Positions 16,499-25,937 of a stretch of 64,000 nt of DNA are shown piece by piece (the first letter of the stretch is position 1; each line of letters starts with the position of its first letter). The stretch is taken from contig JAJFUF010000024.1 in NCBI GenBank assembly GCA_021372495.1, positions 62,001 to 126,000 on the forward strand, read 5' to 3'. The notes under the pieces are model-generated. The model made no database searches and had not been told where the DNA came from. It was given only the letters and a program-made list of their open reading frames with translations. The position numbers and the translations under genes are program-made. This DNA comes from Lysobacteraceae bacterium. GTDB taxonomy: Bacteria > Pseudomonadota > Gammaproteobacteria > Xanthomonadales > Rhodanobacteraceae.

Positions 16499-17532
16499 CG
16501 CCGGTGATCGCGGGTCCGATCCTGCCGTTCCACTTTCCGACCACGACGATGTTCGTGGACGACCACGAGGAATACCTCGAGGTCGTGCCGCTGCTGCTCG
16601 ACCCGATGCTGCACGTGCGCACCTACAGCTCGCCGCGGCGCGCGCTGGCGGCGCTGGGCGCCAGCGCCAGTCGGTCGGTGCCGGGCGGCGGCTGGCTGTA
16701 CCGCTGGAAGGACCAGCCATCGCGCCGGCAGGAGCTGGTCGCCCTCGACGTCGACACCATCCACCGCATCGCCTACGACCCGGAACGGTTTGCCGAAGTC
16801 TCGGTGGCGGTGGTCGACCACGTGATGCCGGAGATGGACGGCGTGGCGTTCTGCCAGCGCCTCGACAACCCGCAGATCGGCAAGATCCTGCTGACCGGCC
16901 GCGCCGACGACGCGGTCGCGATCGAGGCGTTCAACGCCGGCGTCATCGACCGCTTCATCCGCAAGAACGATCCGCACGCGATCCCGCGCCTGGCCAGCGC
17001 GATCCGCGAGCTGCAGCACCGCTATTTCGAGCGCGCCGGGGCGTTCGTCGCCGAGACCCTGGCGCTGGGCGATTTCGGCTTCCTGCGCGACCCGGCCTTC
17101 CGGCGCGCCTTCGCCAACATGACCGCCGACTTTCAGCCTGCCGAAAGCTACGTTCATTGCAACCCGACCGGCCTGCTGCTGCTGGACGCCTTCGGCCGCG
17201 GCCGCTTCCTGCTGGTACAGACCGACGACGACCTGCGCGCCCACTACGAGATCGCCGAGGAGCTGGGCGCGCCGCAGGAGGTGCTGGCCGCGCTGAGGGA
17301 CGGCGACGCGGTGCCCTGGTTCGGCAGCAAAGACGGCTATTACACCCCGGCCCTGGCCAATCCGGCGGCCTGCCTGCACCCGGCTACGGCAGTCAAGGGC
17401 GATCGGTGGTATTACTACAGCCTGATCGACCGGGTCGAGCGCTTCCAGTTGCACATGGTCAAGCCCTACCGGACCTGGTTGCAGGACCAAGACAACCTGG
17501 GGATGCGCCTCGGCCCCGACGCCACGCGCTGA
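16495..17532 (+). CDS. lqsR: LqsR-like response regulator with extended receiver domain
   Basis: A 345-aa protein whose ATG overlaps the kinase stop (ATGA). The receiver is unusual: acid pocket D22-D23 (MFVDDHEEYLEVV), then about 45 extra residues before the phosphoacceptor D108 in VAVVDHVMPEMDG; T134 (LLTGRADDAVA) and K157 (DRFIRK) complete the site. This insertion and the long C-terminal region (about 165-345), which contains no recognisable helix-turn-helix, GGDEF or EAL domain, resemble Legionella LqsR. The kinase, regulator and autoinducer synthase are clustered, so it should relay the alpha-hydroxyketone signal. What the output domain does is unknown. Confidence 0.82.
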   Translation: MTPVIAGPILPFHFPTTTMFVDDHEEYLEVVPLLLDPMLHVRTYSSPRRALAALGASASRSVPGGGWLYRWKDQPSRRQELVALDVDTIHRIAYDPERFAEVSVAVVDHVMPEMDGVAFCQRLDNPQIGKILLTGRADDAVAIEAFNAGVIDRFIRKNDPHAIPRLASAIRELQHRYFERAGAFVAETLALGDFGFLRDPAFRRAFANMTADFQPAESYVHCNPTGLLLLDAFGRGRFLLVQTDDDLRAHYEIAEELGAPQEVLAALRDGDAVPWFGSKDGYYTPALANPAACLHPATAVKGDRWYYYSLIDRVERFQLHMVKPYRTWLQDQDNLGMRLGPDATR

Positions 17533-17652
17533 CTACCGCCTCTCACTTTTGGCCGCGCCAGGCATGGAGCGGCTTGCGTCCTGCTTCCGCCTGCAGGGCT
17601 CGAGGCCATGGACGGCTTTTCCGCGATCCGCACCCGTGAGAGGACCACCGCC

Positions 17653-18954
17653 ATGCTCGACGTCATCAGCCCCGCTCCGGCCACGCCGGAAACCGTAGTC
17701 GCCATCCACCCCGGCACGCCGCGCCCGGCCGCGCCGGCGCTGCCCGAAATGCTGCGCGAACGCGTGGAACGCTTCCGCCGCGAGCGCGTGCAGATCGCCT
17801 GGGGCGGCAAGCACATCATGCTCGGCAGCCTGCCCAAGCCGGGCGACCTGGTGCTGCAGAGCAACGATTACCTCGCCATCACCCGCCATCCCGAGATCGT
17901 GCGCGCGCAGTGCGTCGCGCTCGAAGCCGAAGGCAACGGCATGATGATGTCGGGCATCTTCCTGCAGCACGCGGAAGACCCGATGCGCCGGCTGGAACAG
18001 GAGCTGGCCGCCGCGATGGGCGCGGCCGAGGGCATGCTCTGCCAGTCCGGCTACAACGCCAACGTCGGCCTGGTGCAGTCGATCGCCGACGTGCGCACGC
18101 CGGTCTACGTCGACATGCTGGCGCACGCCTCGCTGTGGGAAGGCGTGAAGAGCGCCGGCGCGCGCGCGGTGGCGATCCTGCACAACGATCCCGAGCATCT
18201 GGAGCGGCAGATCCTGCGCAACGGCCCGGGCGTGATCCTGGTCGACGCGGTCTACAGCACCACCGGTGCGCTGTGCCCGCTGGCCGACTACGCCGACATC
18301 GCCGCGCGCCACGATTGCGTGCTGGTGGTCGACGAGTCGCACTCGCTGGGCACGCACGGCAGCCGCGGCGAGGGCCTGGTCGCCAGCCTCGGCCTCGGCG
18401 ACCGCGTGCATTTCCGCACCGTCAGCCTGGCCAAGACCTACTGCGCGCGCGCCGGCTTCGTCGCCTGCCCCGCCGGGTTCCGCGAGTACTTCGCCAGCGA
18501 GTCGCTGCCGGCGATCTTCAGCTCCACCCTGCTGCCGCACGAGCTGGCCGGCATCGCCGCCGCGCACCGCGTGATCCAGGCCGAGGGCTGGCGGCGCAAC
18601 CGCCTGCGCCAGGTGACCCAGCGCGTGCGCACGGCGCTGACCGCGCTCGGCTATCCGATCGCCAACGGCACCGAGCAGATCATCGGCTTCGAGATCGGCC
18701 CCGAGCGGCTGACCATGCACGTGCGCGACGTGTTCGAGGCGCACGGCGTGTTCGGCTCGATCTTCTGCGCGCCGGCCACGGCGAAGAATCGCTCGCTGCT
18801 GCGCCTGACCCTGAACGCCGGCATGAGCGACGCCGAGGCCGAGCGCCTGGTCGAGACGCTGTCGGCCGTGCGCGGCGAAGTCGAGCTGCCCGACTGGAGC
18901 GGCGCGCGGCGGCAGCGCCGGGGCGAGCCGGCGGCGCTGGAGAACGTTGCCTGA
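17653..18954 (+). CDS. cqsA: CqsA/LqsA alpha-hydroxyketone autoinducer synthase
   Basis: A 433-aa PLP-dependent acyl-CoA transferase of the alpha-oxoamine synthase family. Colinear motifs with Vibrio CqsA are GGKHIMLGSLPKPGDLVLQSNDYL, QSGYNANVGL, the VYVDMLAHASLWEG stretch, VVDESHSLGTHG (D227 and H230 for PLP), TVSLAKTYCARAG with the Schiff-base lysine K261, FSSTLLPHE, and GVFGSIFCAPATAKNRSLLRLTLN. These distinguish it from KBL or BioF. CqsA joins an acyl-CoA to an amine donor to give CAI-1/LAI-1-type signals. ATG 17653 has AGAGGA upstream; an in-frame ATG at 17608 would add 15 residues. The gene lies 120 bases after lqsR, probably in the same operon. Confidence 0.88.
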   Translation: MLDVISPAPATPETVVAIHPGTPRPAAPALPEMLRERVERFRRERVQIAWGGKHIMLGSLPKPGDLVLQSNDYLAITRHPEIVRAQCVALEAEGNGMMMSGIFLQHAEDPMRRLEQELAAAMGAAEGMLCQSGYNANVGLVQSIADVRTPVYVDMLAHASLWEGVKSAGARAVAILHNDPEHLERQILRNGPGVILVDAVYSTTGALCPLADYADIAARHDCVLVVDESHSLGTHGSRGEGLVASLGLGDRVHFRTVSLAKTYCARAGFVACPAGFREYFASESLPAIFSSTLLPHELAGIAAAHRVIQAEGWRRNRLRQVTQRVRTALTALGYPIANGTEQIIGFEIGPERLTMHVRDVFEAHGVFGSIFCAPATAKNRSLLRLTLNAGMSDAEAERLVETLSAVRGEVELPDWSGARRQRRGEPAALENVA

Positions 18955-18975
18955 GCGGACCGGCGGATCGCGGAT

Positions 18976-19008
18976 CGGCACGGACGGCGCGCTGCGCCGC
19001 CCGTGCCG
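18976..19008. terminator. Hairpin between converging cqsA and VPS10-like gene
   Basis: A 15-bp stem with one mismatched pair, CGGCACGGACGGCGC (18976-18990) against GCGCCGCCCGTGCCG (18994-19008), with a three-base loop. It lies between two stop codons facing each other. No T-run follows, so it may be a bidirectional but not classical terminator. Confidence 0.5.
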
Positions 19009-19020
19009 CCCCGGATTGCC

Positions 19021-22000
19021 TCAATCGTCGTCCCAGGGCGCGCCGCGGTCGCGATCAGGCTCGCGCATGCCGCCGCCCGCAGCACCGCCGCCGGCATCCG
19101 CGGGCGCGTGCTCGGGCACCGCGATCGGCTGCAGCCCCTTGCCGGCCAACGCCGCGTTGGCCTTGGCCAGGTCGCCCTGGCGCAGCGCGTCGAACGACTT
19201 GGCGACGTCGTCCATCTCGCGCTGCAGCGCGTCCACGCGCGCGAGCTGGTAGTCGGTCGGCCGGCCTTCGTAGCCGACGATCGCGCCGTACACCTGGTCG
19301 AGGTGTTCGCGCAGGCGCTCCTCGCCGGTGATCGCGCCGCCCTCGGTGGTGGCCACCACTTCCTTGCGGATCGCATCGGCCTTGCCGGCCAGGTCGGTCA
19401 ACTGTTTCGCCAGCACGGCGTCGCCCTTGGCCGCCGCCGCACGCTGGTTGGCGCCGTCGCGCACGGCGACGATGCGGTAGGCCAGGTCGGTCATGTCGCC
19501 GAACATGCGGTGCACGCGCATCGCCGCCTCGAACTGCGCCTTGCGGTCGGCCAGCGTGAACGGATCGCGCGGGTCGAGGCCGATGTCGAGTTTCTCGGTG
19601 ATGCTGCTGTCGCCCTTCACCAGCTTGATGGTGTAGGTGCCGGGCAGCACGCGCGGGCCCTGCACGGCCGACTGCGCCAGCGCGGCGGCCGGCGGCACGC
19701 GCGGCGGCTTGACGCGCATGTTCCAGGTCACGCGGTTGATGCCGCGGCGCACGCTGCCGGGCAGCGTATCGACCAGCTTGCCGTCGGCGTCGTGGACCTC
19801 GACCTTGAGCTTGCCGAACAGGTGGCGGCTCTTCTGGTAGTAGGTGATCACCGCGCCGTCCGGCGGATTGCGGCCGCTGAACTTGGCGTCGCCTTCCGGC
19901 CAGCCGCCCCAGGCCTCGATGCGCTGCTGCACCGGGCGCCCCGGCAGGAAGGTCGCCTCGGACGCCAGCGTCTTCGCATCGAGTTCGCGCAGCGGCGTGA
20001 TGTCGTCGACGATCCAGATGCCGCGGCCGTGGGTCGCGAGCACGAGATCCGAGGTGCGCGGCTGCACCACCAGGTCGCGCACGGCGACGTCGGGGAAGTT
20101 GCCGCCCTTGAACTGCGCCCACTGGCGGCCGCCGTCGATGGAGATCCACAGGCCGAACTCAGTGCCGGCGAACAGCAGCTCCGGCTTGACCGTGTCCTCC
20201 TTGATCACGTGCACGTAACCGCGCAGGCCCTTGCTGTCCTTCGGCGTGACGATCGCCGTCCAGCTGCGGCCATAGTCGGTGGTCTTGTAGATGTACGGCG
20301 CCATGTCGCCGAAGGTGTGGCGGTCGAAGGCGACGTAGGCCGTGCCGGCATCGAAGTTGCCCGCCTGCACCCACGACACCCACGCGTGCGCGGGCACGCC
20401 GCGCACGTTCTTCGCCACGTTGGTCCAGTGCCCGCCGCCGTCGCGGGTCAACTGCACGTTGCCGTCGTCGGTGCCGACCCAGATCAGCCCGGCCTGCTTC
20501 GGCGACTCGCTGATCGAGTAGATCGTGGTGTGCATCTCGGCTGCGGAGTTGTCCACGGTGACGCCGCCGGACTGCTCCTGCTTCTGCTTTTCCGCATCGT
20601 TGCTGGTGAGGTCGGGCGAGATGCGGTCCCAGCTCTGGCCGTGGTCGCGCGAGCGGAACAGGAACTGAGCGCCGATGTAGATCGTGCCCTTCTCGTTCGG
20701 GCTGAGCGCGATCGGCGTGTTCCAGTTGAAGCGCAGCTTTTCCTTGTAGCCGGCCTGCGGCTGGATGAAGCGCACCTGGTGGGTGTGGCGGTTGATGCGG
20801 CCGATGAAGCCGCCTTGCGCCTCGGCGTAGATGTAGTCGGGATCGGCCGGATCCTCCCACATCCAGAAGCCGTCGCCGCCGTACATGTTCTCCCAGCGGC
20901 TGTTGGTGATGCCGCCCGGATACGCGCTGTCGCCGACCCAGGCGGCGTTGTCCTGCAGGCCGCCGTAGACGCGGTACGGGTCGGCGCCGTCGACACTGAC
21001 GTGGTAGAACTGCGACACCGGCAGGTTGTCCTGCTTCCACCACTTGTTGCCGCCGTCGAACGACTGCCACAGGCCGCCGTCGTCGCCGGCGAAAACGTGC
21101 TTGGGATTGCGCGGGTCGATCCACACCGCGTGGAAGTCGCCGTGCGCCTTGCCGCTGACGTCGCTGAAGCTCTTGCCGCCGTCGGTGCTCTGGATCAGGT
21201 TGAGATCCGGCTTGAACAGGCGGTCCGGATCGGTCGGGTCGACGATCAGCGTGGCGAAGTAGAACGGACGCCAGACCATGGCCTGGCTGTCGTCGCGGCG
21301 CTGCCAGGTCTTGCCGCCGTCGTCGGAGCGGAACAGCGCCGACTTGGTCGATTCGACGAAGGCGTAGACCACGTCCGGCCTGGACGGCGCGATCGACACC
21401 GCGATGCGTCCATAGGGCTTGGCCGGGAAGCCGGCGTTCGCCTGCGGCGTGACTTCGGTCCAGCTCTTGCCGCCGTCGGCGCTGCGATACAAGCCGCTGC
21501 CGCTGGACGCATCCGGCGATACGCCGCCGGAGCGGAACGTCCAACCCTTGCGGCGGAAATCCCACAACGAGGCGAACAGCACGTCGGGGTTCTTCGGGTC
21601 GAGGCTGACCGAGGCGCAGCCGGTGGACAGGTTGGCGCCCTTCAGCACCAGGCTCCAGCTCTTGCCGCCGTCGCGGGTGCGATACAGGCCGCGGTCGGCC
21701 GAGTCGCTCCACAGCTTGCCTGGCACGCACGCGTACACGGTGTCGCCGTCGCGCGGATCGACGAGGATCTGCGCGACACGCTCCGAATTCGGCAGGCCCG
21801 TGTTCGTCCAGGTTTCGCCGCCGTCGGTCGACTTGTAGATGCCGTCGCCGACCGAGACGCTGTTGCGCGTCCACGCCTCGCCGGTGCCGACCCAGACGGT
21901 GTCGGGATGCTGCGGATCGACCGCGATCGCGCCGATCGACTGCACCGGCTGCTTGTCGAACACCGGCTTGAAGGTGGTGCCGCCGTCGAGCGACTTCCAC

Positions 22001-22224
22001 ACGCCGCCGCTGGCGGCGCCGACGTACAGCGTGGTCTTGCCGTCCTTGGCGTCGACCGCGGCCAGCGCGGCGATGCGCCCGCTCATGGTGGCGGAGCCGA
22101 TGTTGCGCGCGCCGAGGCCGGAGATGGCGCCGCTGTCGAAATGCACCTTGCCGGTTTCGGCGGCGGGCGCGACGGCGGCGAACGTCAGTGCGGCCGCGAC
22201 GGCCGCAGTCAGATGGATGCGCAT
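19021..22224 (-). CDS. VPS10/BNR-repeat secreted beta-propeller protein
   Basis: A 1067-aa protein with a signal peptide (residues 1-22). The body is a chain of sialidase-type Asp-box repeats, S/T-x-D-G-G-x-x-W, such as STDGGETW, TRDGGKSW, SADGGKSW, SDDGGKTW and SIDGGRQW, forming one or two large propellers like sortilin/VPS10. After about residue 780 comes a non-propeller C-terminal region (GRPVQQRIEAWGGWPEGDAKFSGRNPPDG onward) with FGK-type beta structure and a helical tail. Such proteins are often annotated as glycosyl hydrolases, but no catalytic residues are evident; a periplasmic scaffold or binding role is equally possible. The LolA-like gene upstream is 12 bases away and likely co-transcribed. 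Confidence 0.8.
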   Translation of the reverse strand: MRIHLTAAVAAALTFAAVAPAAETGKVHFDSGAISGLGARNIGSATMSGRIAALAAVDAKDGKTTLYVGAASGGVWKSLDGGTTFKPVFDKQPVQSIGAIAVDPQHPDTVWVGTGEAWTRNSVSVGDGIYKSTDGGETWTNTGLPNSERVAQILVDPRDGDTVYACVPGKLWSDSADRGLYRTRDGGKSWSLVLKGANLSTGCASVSLDPKNPDVLFASLWDFRRKGWTFRSGGVSPDASSGSGLYRSADGGKSWTEVTPQANAGFPAKPYGRIAVSIAPSRPDVVYAFVESTKSALFRSDDGGKTWQRRDDSQAMVWRPFYFATLIVDPTDPDRLFKPDLNLIQSTDGGKSFSDVSGKAHGDFHAVWIDPRNPKHVFAGDDGGLWQSFDGGNKWWKQDNLPVSQFYHVSVDGADPYRVYGGLQDNAAWVGDSAYPGGITNSRWENMYGGDGFWMWEDPADPDYIYAEAQGGFIGRINRHTHQVRFIQPQAGYKEKLRFNWNTPIALSPNEKGTIYIGAQFLFRSRDHGQSWDRISPDLTSNDAEKQKQEQSGGVTVDNSAAEMHTTIYSISESPKQAGLIWVGTDDGNVQLTRDGGGHWTNVAKNVRGVPAHAWVSWVQAGNFDAGTAYVAFDRHTFGDMAPYIYKTTDYGRSWTAIVTPKDSKGLRGYVHVIKEDTVKPELLFAGTEFGLWISIDGGRQWAQFKGGNFPDVAVRDLVVQPRTSDLVLATHGRGIWIVDDITPLRELDAKTLASEATFLPGRPVQQRIEAWGGWPEGDAKFSGRNPPDGAVITYYQKSRHLFGKLKVEVHDADGKLVDTLPGSVRRGINRVTWNMRVKPPRVPPAAALAQSAVQGPRVLPGTYTIKLVKGDSSITEKLDIGLDPRDPFTLADRKAQFEAAMRVHRMFGDMTDLAYRIVAVRDGANQRAAAAKGDAVLAKQLTDLAGKADAIRKEVVATTEGGAITGEERLREHLDQVYGAIVGYEGRPTDYQLARVDALQREMDDVAKSFDALRQGDLAKANAALAGKGLQPIAVPEHAPADAGGGAAGGGMREPDRDRGAPWDDD

Positions 22225-22236
22225 GGTCCGTCCCCC

Positions 22237-22980
22237 TCAGTGCTTGGCGCCGGCGGCGGCCGGGAATGCGAACATCGCGTCGTCCAGCGACACGTTGGCC
22301 TCGGCCTTGTCGATGCTGATCTTCTGCTTCCGGCTGGCGCCCTTGCTGCCGGTCTCGATCGCGAACGGGAAGTACACCCCGGCGATCTTCTCGTAGTCGC
22401 CGTAGTCGGTCTCGGTCTCGACCGGCACGCCGCGCACGCTGCGCCGCGCGACCTCGCGGATCTCCAGGAAGTAATCGGGGTCGAGGTAGACGGTGTAGCT
22501 GTCGCCGTTCTTCAGCTTCACTTCGAGCTTGTGCGCCTCGGTGCCGTCGACGTCCTCGGTGCCGAGGTAGCGCACGCTGGCGCCGGCGGCCTTCGCGCCC
22601 AGCAGGGCGCCATCGATGTCGGCCTGCTCGGCCAGCTCCTTGGCGTCGTCGGCGGACATCGTCGCCGGATCCTTGCGGCCCTCGAACGGCTGGATCTGCC
22701 AGCCCTGCGCGCCGTCCCAGGCCTGCACCAGGGTGAGCCCCTGCACGCTGGCCTCGATGCGCAGCCGATCCGGGCGTTTCTGCATCTGCGCGTAAGCGAG
22801 CTGGAAATCGTCACCGGCCGTCAGCGTGCCCTGCAGGCGCAGGGTCTTGATGGCGTGGAGCTTGTCGAGGCCGCCGCGCGCCTCGGCATTCTTCGCGATC
22901 AGTTCGTCGGCGCTGAGCGCGTACGCGGACGCGCTGCCCACCAGCAGCGCCAGCGCCGCAAGCCATATGCGTGAACGCAT
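22237..22980 (-). CDS. LolA-like outer-membrane lipoprotein-sorting family protein
   Basis: A 247-aa secreted protein with a signal peptide (MRSRIWLAALALLVGSASA). The mature start ADELIAKNAEARGGLDKLHAIKTLRLQGTL is typical of the COG2834 (LolA-like fold) group of periplasmic proteins that bind lipid moieties or acyl chains, distinct from classical LolA. The start at 22980 follows GGGAGGATGCACCG; an upstream in-frame start at 23085 adds a non-signal-like stretch. It sits immediately upstream of the VPS10-like gene, so the two may work together in the periplasm or at the outer membrane. Confidence 0.75.
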   Translation of the reverse strand: MRSRIWLAALALLVGSASAYALSADELIAKNAEARGGLDKLHAIKTLRLQGTLTAGDDFQLAYAQMQKRPDRLRIEASVQGLTLVQAWDGAQGWQIQPFEGRKDPATMSADDAKELAEQADIDGALLGAKAAGASVRYLGTEDVDGTEAHKLEVKLKNGDSYTVYLDPDYFLEIREVARRSVRGVPVETETDYGDYEKIAGVYFPFAIETGSKGASRKQKISIDKAEANVSLDDAMFAFPAAAGAKH

Positions 22981-23144
22981 CGGTGCATCCTCCCGTGCTG
23001 AGCCGCTCGGCCCGCGGGCCTCCTGCGGCGCGATCGCCCCGTCGCCCCGTCCCCGGACGGCCATCGACGGGCATTGGGCCAGCATAGCGCCGCGGCGCGT
23101 GCCGCAGGCATGGGGCAGAGGTCACGGCCGACGCGGCCGGACGG

Positions 23145-23447
23145 TCAGATCGACACCTTGCCGCGCAGGATCTGCCAGAACATCACCCAGTCGCCGGCCA
23201 GGCTCCACAGCGGATGGCGAAACGTCGCCGGACGGTTCTTCTCGAAGGCGAAGTGGCCGACCCAGGCGAAACCGTAGCCGGCCAGCGGCGCCAGCAGCAG
23301 CCAGCGCGCGTCGCCGCGCAGCGCGGCCAGCGCCACGACCGCCAGCACCACGCAACTGCCGGCGAAATGCAGGCGGCGGCAGGTGCGGTTGGCGTGTTCG
23401 GAAAGGTAGTAGGGGTAGAACTCGCGGAAGCTGGCGAACCCGGCCAT
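23145..23447 (-). CDS. DUF962 / Mpo1-like membrane protein
   Basis: A 100-aa protein with FREFYPYYLSEHANRTCRRLHFAGS at the N-terminus, two central hydrophobic segments, and FAWVGHFAFEKNRPATFRHPLWSLAGDWVMF. The spaced HxxNxxxRxxHxxG and GHxxxExNxPAxF motifs define DUF962 (yeast Mpo1, an Fe-dependent dioxygenase of 2-hydroxy fatty acids). Conserved histidines likely bind iron. Bacterial members are mostly uncharacterised. The start at 23447 removes a non-homologous upstream extension. Confidence 0.85.
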   Translation of the reverse strand: MAGFASFREFYPYYLSEHANRTCRRLHFAGSCVVLAVVALAALRGDARWLLLAPLAGYGFAWVGHFAFEKNRPATFRHPLWSLAGDWVMFWQILRGKVSI

Positions 23448-23461
23448 GGCGCGTCTCCGGC

Positions 23462-24346
23462 TCAACGTTCGGGAAGCGGGATGAATTCGTGCTCGCCCGG
23501 CACCGGCGCGAAGCGCCCGCCGGACCAGTCGGCCTTGGCGCGCTCGATGCGCTCGCGCGAGCTGGACACGAAGTTCCACCAGATGAAGCGGTCCTCGCCG
23601 AGCGGCGCGCCGCCGAACAGCATCAGCCGCGACGGCCGGCGCGCGCGCAGGCGCAGCGGCGCGCCGCCGAACTGCACGCCCATCTGCGCCGCGGCGAGCG
23701 GCCGTGCGCCCATCTCGACCTCGCCGTCGACCACGTAGACGCCGCGCTCGGCATGCTCGGCGGGCAGGTCTAGCGTCGCCTCGGCGTCCAGTTCGCCGCC
23801 GAGGTAGAACATCGGCGCGAACACCCGCACCGGCGCGCGCTCGCCATAGGCTTCGCCGGCGATCAGGTGCAGCCGCACGCCGGCGCGCTCGACGCCGGGC
23901 AGGGTCGCGGCGGCGTGGTGGTGGAATTCGGGCTCGATTTCCTCGTCTTCGCGCGGCAACGCCACCCAGGTCTGGATGCCGTGCAGCGCGCTGCCCGCGG
24001 CGCGCGCCTGCGGCGGCGTGCGCTCGGAGTGCACGATGCCGCGACCGGCGGTCATCCAGTTGACGTCGCCCGGCAGGATGTCCTGCACGCAGCCGAGACT
24101 GTCGCGGTGCCGGACCACGCCCTCGAACAGGAACGTCACCGTGGCCAGGCCGATGTGCGGGTGCGGGCGCACGTCCATGCCCTGCCCCGGCGCCAGCCGC
24201 GCCGGCCCCATGTGGTCGAAGAAGACGAAGGGTCCGACCAGCCTGGCGCGCATGTGCGGCAGCAGCCGGCGCACCATGAAGCCGTCGCCCAGATCGTGCA
24301 GGCGGCCTTCGATCAGGATCGGTTGCGACGGCGGCGCGTCGTTCAT
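23462..24346 (-). CDS. Pirin-family bicupin protein
   Basis: A 294-aa protein of the pirin family (E. coli YhhW-like, quercetin 2,3-dioxygenase activity in vitro). The N-terminal cupin has the metal-ligand set in DVRPHPHIGLATVTFLFEG and later IVHSERTP, giving the usual three histidines and one glutamate. A second cupin lies at about 185-280 (VYVVDGEVEMG). The start is ATG 24346. It lies 14 bases upstream of the DUF962 gene on the same strand and may be co-transcribed with it. Confidence 0.9.
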   Translation of the reverse strand: MNDAPPSQPILIEGRLHDLGDGFMVRRLLPHMRARLVGPFVFFDHMGPARLAPGQGMDVRPHPHIGLATVTFLFEGVVRHRDSLGCVQDILPGDVNWMTAGRGIVHSERTPPQARAAGSALHGIQTWVALPREDEEIEPEFHHHAAATLPGVERAGVRLHLIAGEAYGERAPVRVFAPMFYLGGELDAEATLDLPAEHAERGVYVVDGEVEMGARPLAAAQMGVQFGGAPLRLRARRPSRLMLFGGAPLGEDRFIWWNFVSSSRERIERAKADWSGGRFAPVPGEHEFIPLPER

Positions 24347-24417
24347 CGCCCGGGTCTCGCGTGGCGGCGCTCCATCATCGCGCTTTCGCGCACCGCGCGG
24401 AACCCGCGCGCGGCGGC

Positions 24418-25603
<1,186 letters not shown>

Positions 25604-25924
25604 ATGCCGCGCCGCTTCCATCCGCTCGACCGCGCCGTCGCCGGCTTCACCGCCTGCGCGCCGCTGTTCCACGCGCTGGGCGATCCGCAGCGCCAGCGCA
25701 TCGTGCTGCTGCTGGCGCAGCATGACGAGCTCAGCGTGAACGCCATCGCCGACGCCGCCCCGCTGTCGCGGCCGGCGATCTCGCATCACCTGAAGGTCCT
25801 CAAGGACGCCGGCCTGCTCGGCGTGCGCCGCGAGGGCCGCGAGAACTTCCACTACCTGACCATCGACCCGGCGCTGGCGGCGCTGCGTGCCTTCGTGGAC
25901 GCCGCCGAACGCGCCTGCAGCTGA
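25604..25924 (+). CDS. ArsR-family winged-helix transcriptional regulator
   Basis: A 106-aa regulator. PLFHALGDPQRQRIVLLLAQHDELSVNAIAD and the recognition helix LSRPAISHHLKVLKDAGLL, followed by the wing VRREGRENFHYLT, fit the ArsR fold. The metal-binding CVC motif of classical ArsR is absent, so arsenic sensing is unlikely. Cysteines at residue 18 (TACAP) and near the C-terminus (RACS) are the only ones and could sense electrophiles, which would fit with the neighbouring ene-reductase, but this is speculation. ATG at 25604. Confidence 0.85.
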   Translation: MPRRFHPLDRAVAGFTACAPLFHALGDPQRQRIVLLLAQHDELSVNAIADAAPLSRPAISHHLKVLKDAGLLGVRREGRENFHYLTIDPALAALRAFVDAAERACS

Positions 25925-25937
25925 ACCGGACACCTGC

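Noticed and set aside
17653..18954. Glycine C-acetyltransferase (KBL) or BioF
   Set aside because: CqsA-specific stretches (SNDYLAI, LAHASLWEG, FSSTLLPHE, GSIFCAPATAKN) and the adjacent LqsS/LqsR-like genes fit the autoinducer synthase better; no tdh or bio genes nearby.
19003..22974. A 1323-codon open frame on the plus strand
   Set aside because: It is antisense to the VPS10-like gene, composed of low-complexity Ala/Val/Arg/His sequence, without motifs or RBS; a GC-driven shadow.
25604..25924. Arsenic-resistance regulator
   Set aside because: The ArsR-fold protein lacks the CVC metal site and no arsenate reductase or pump gene is near.
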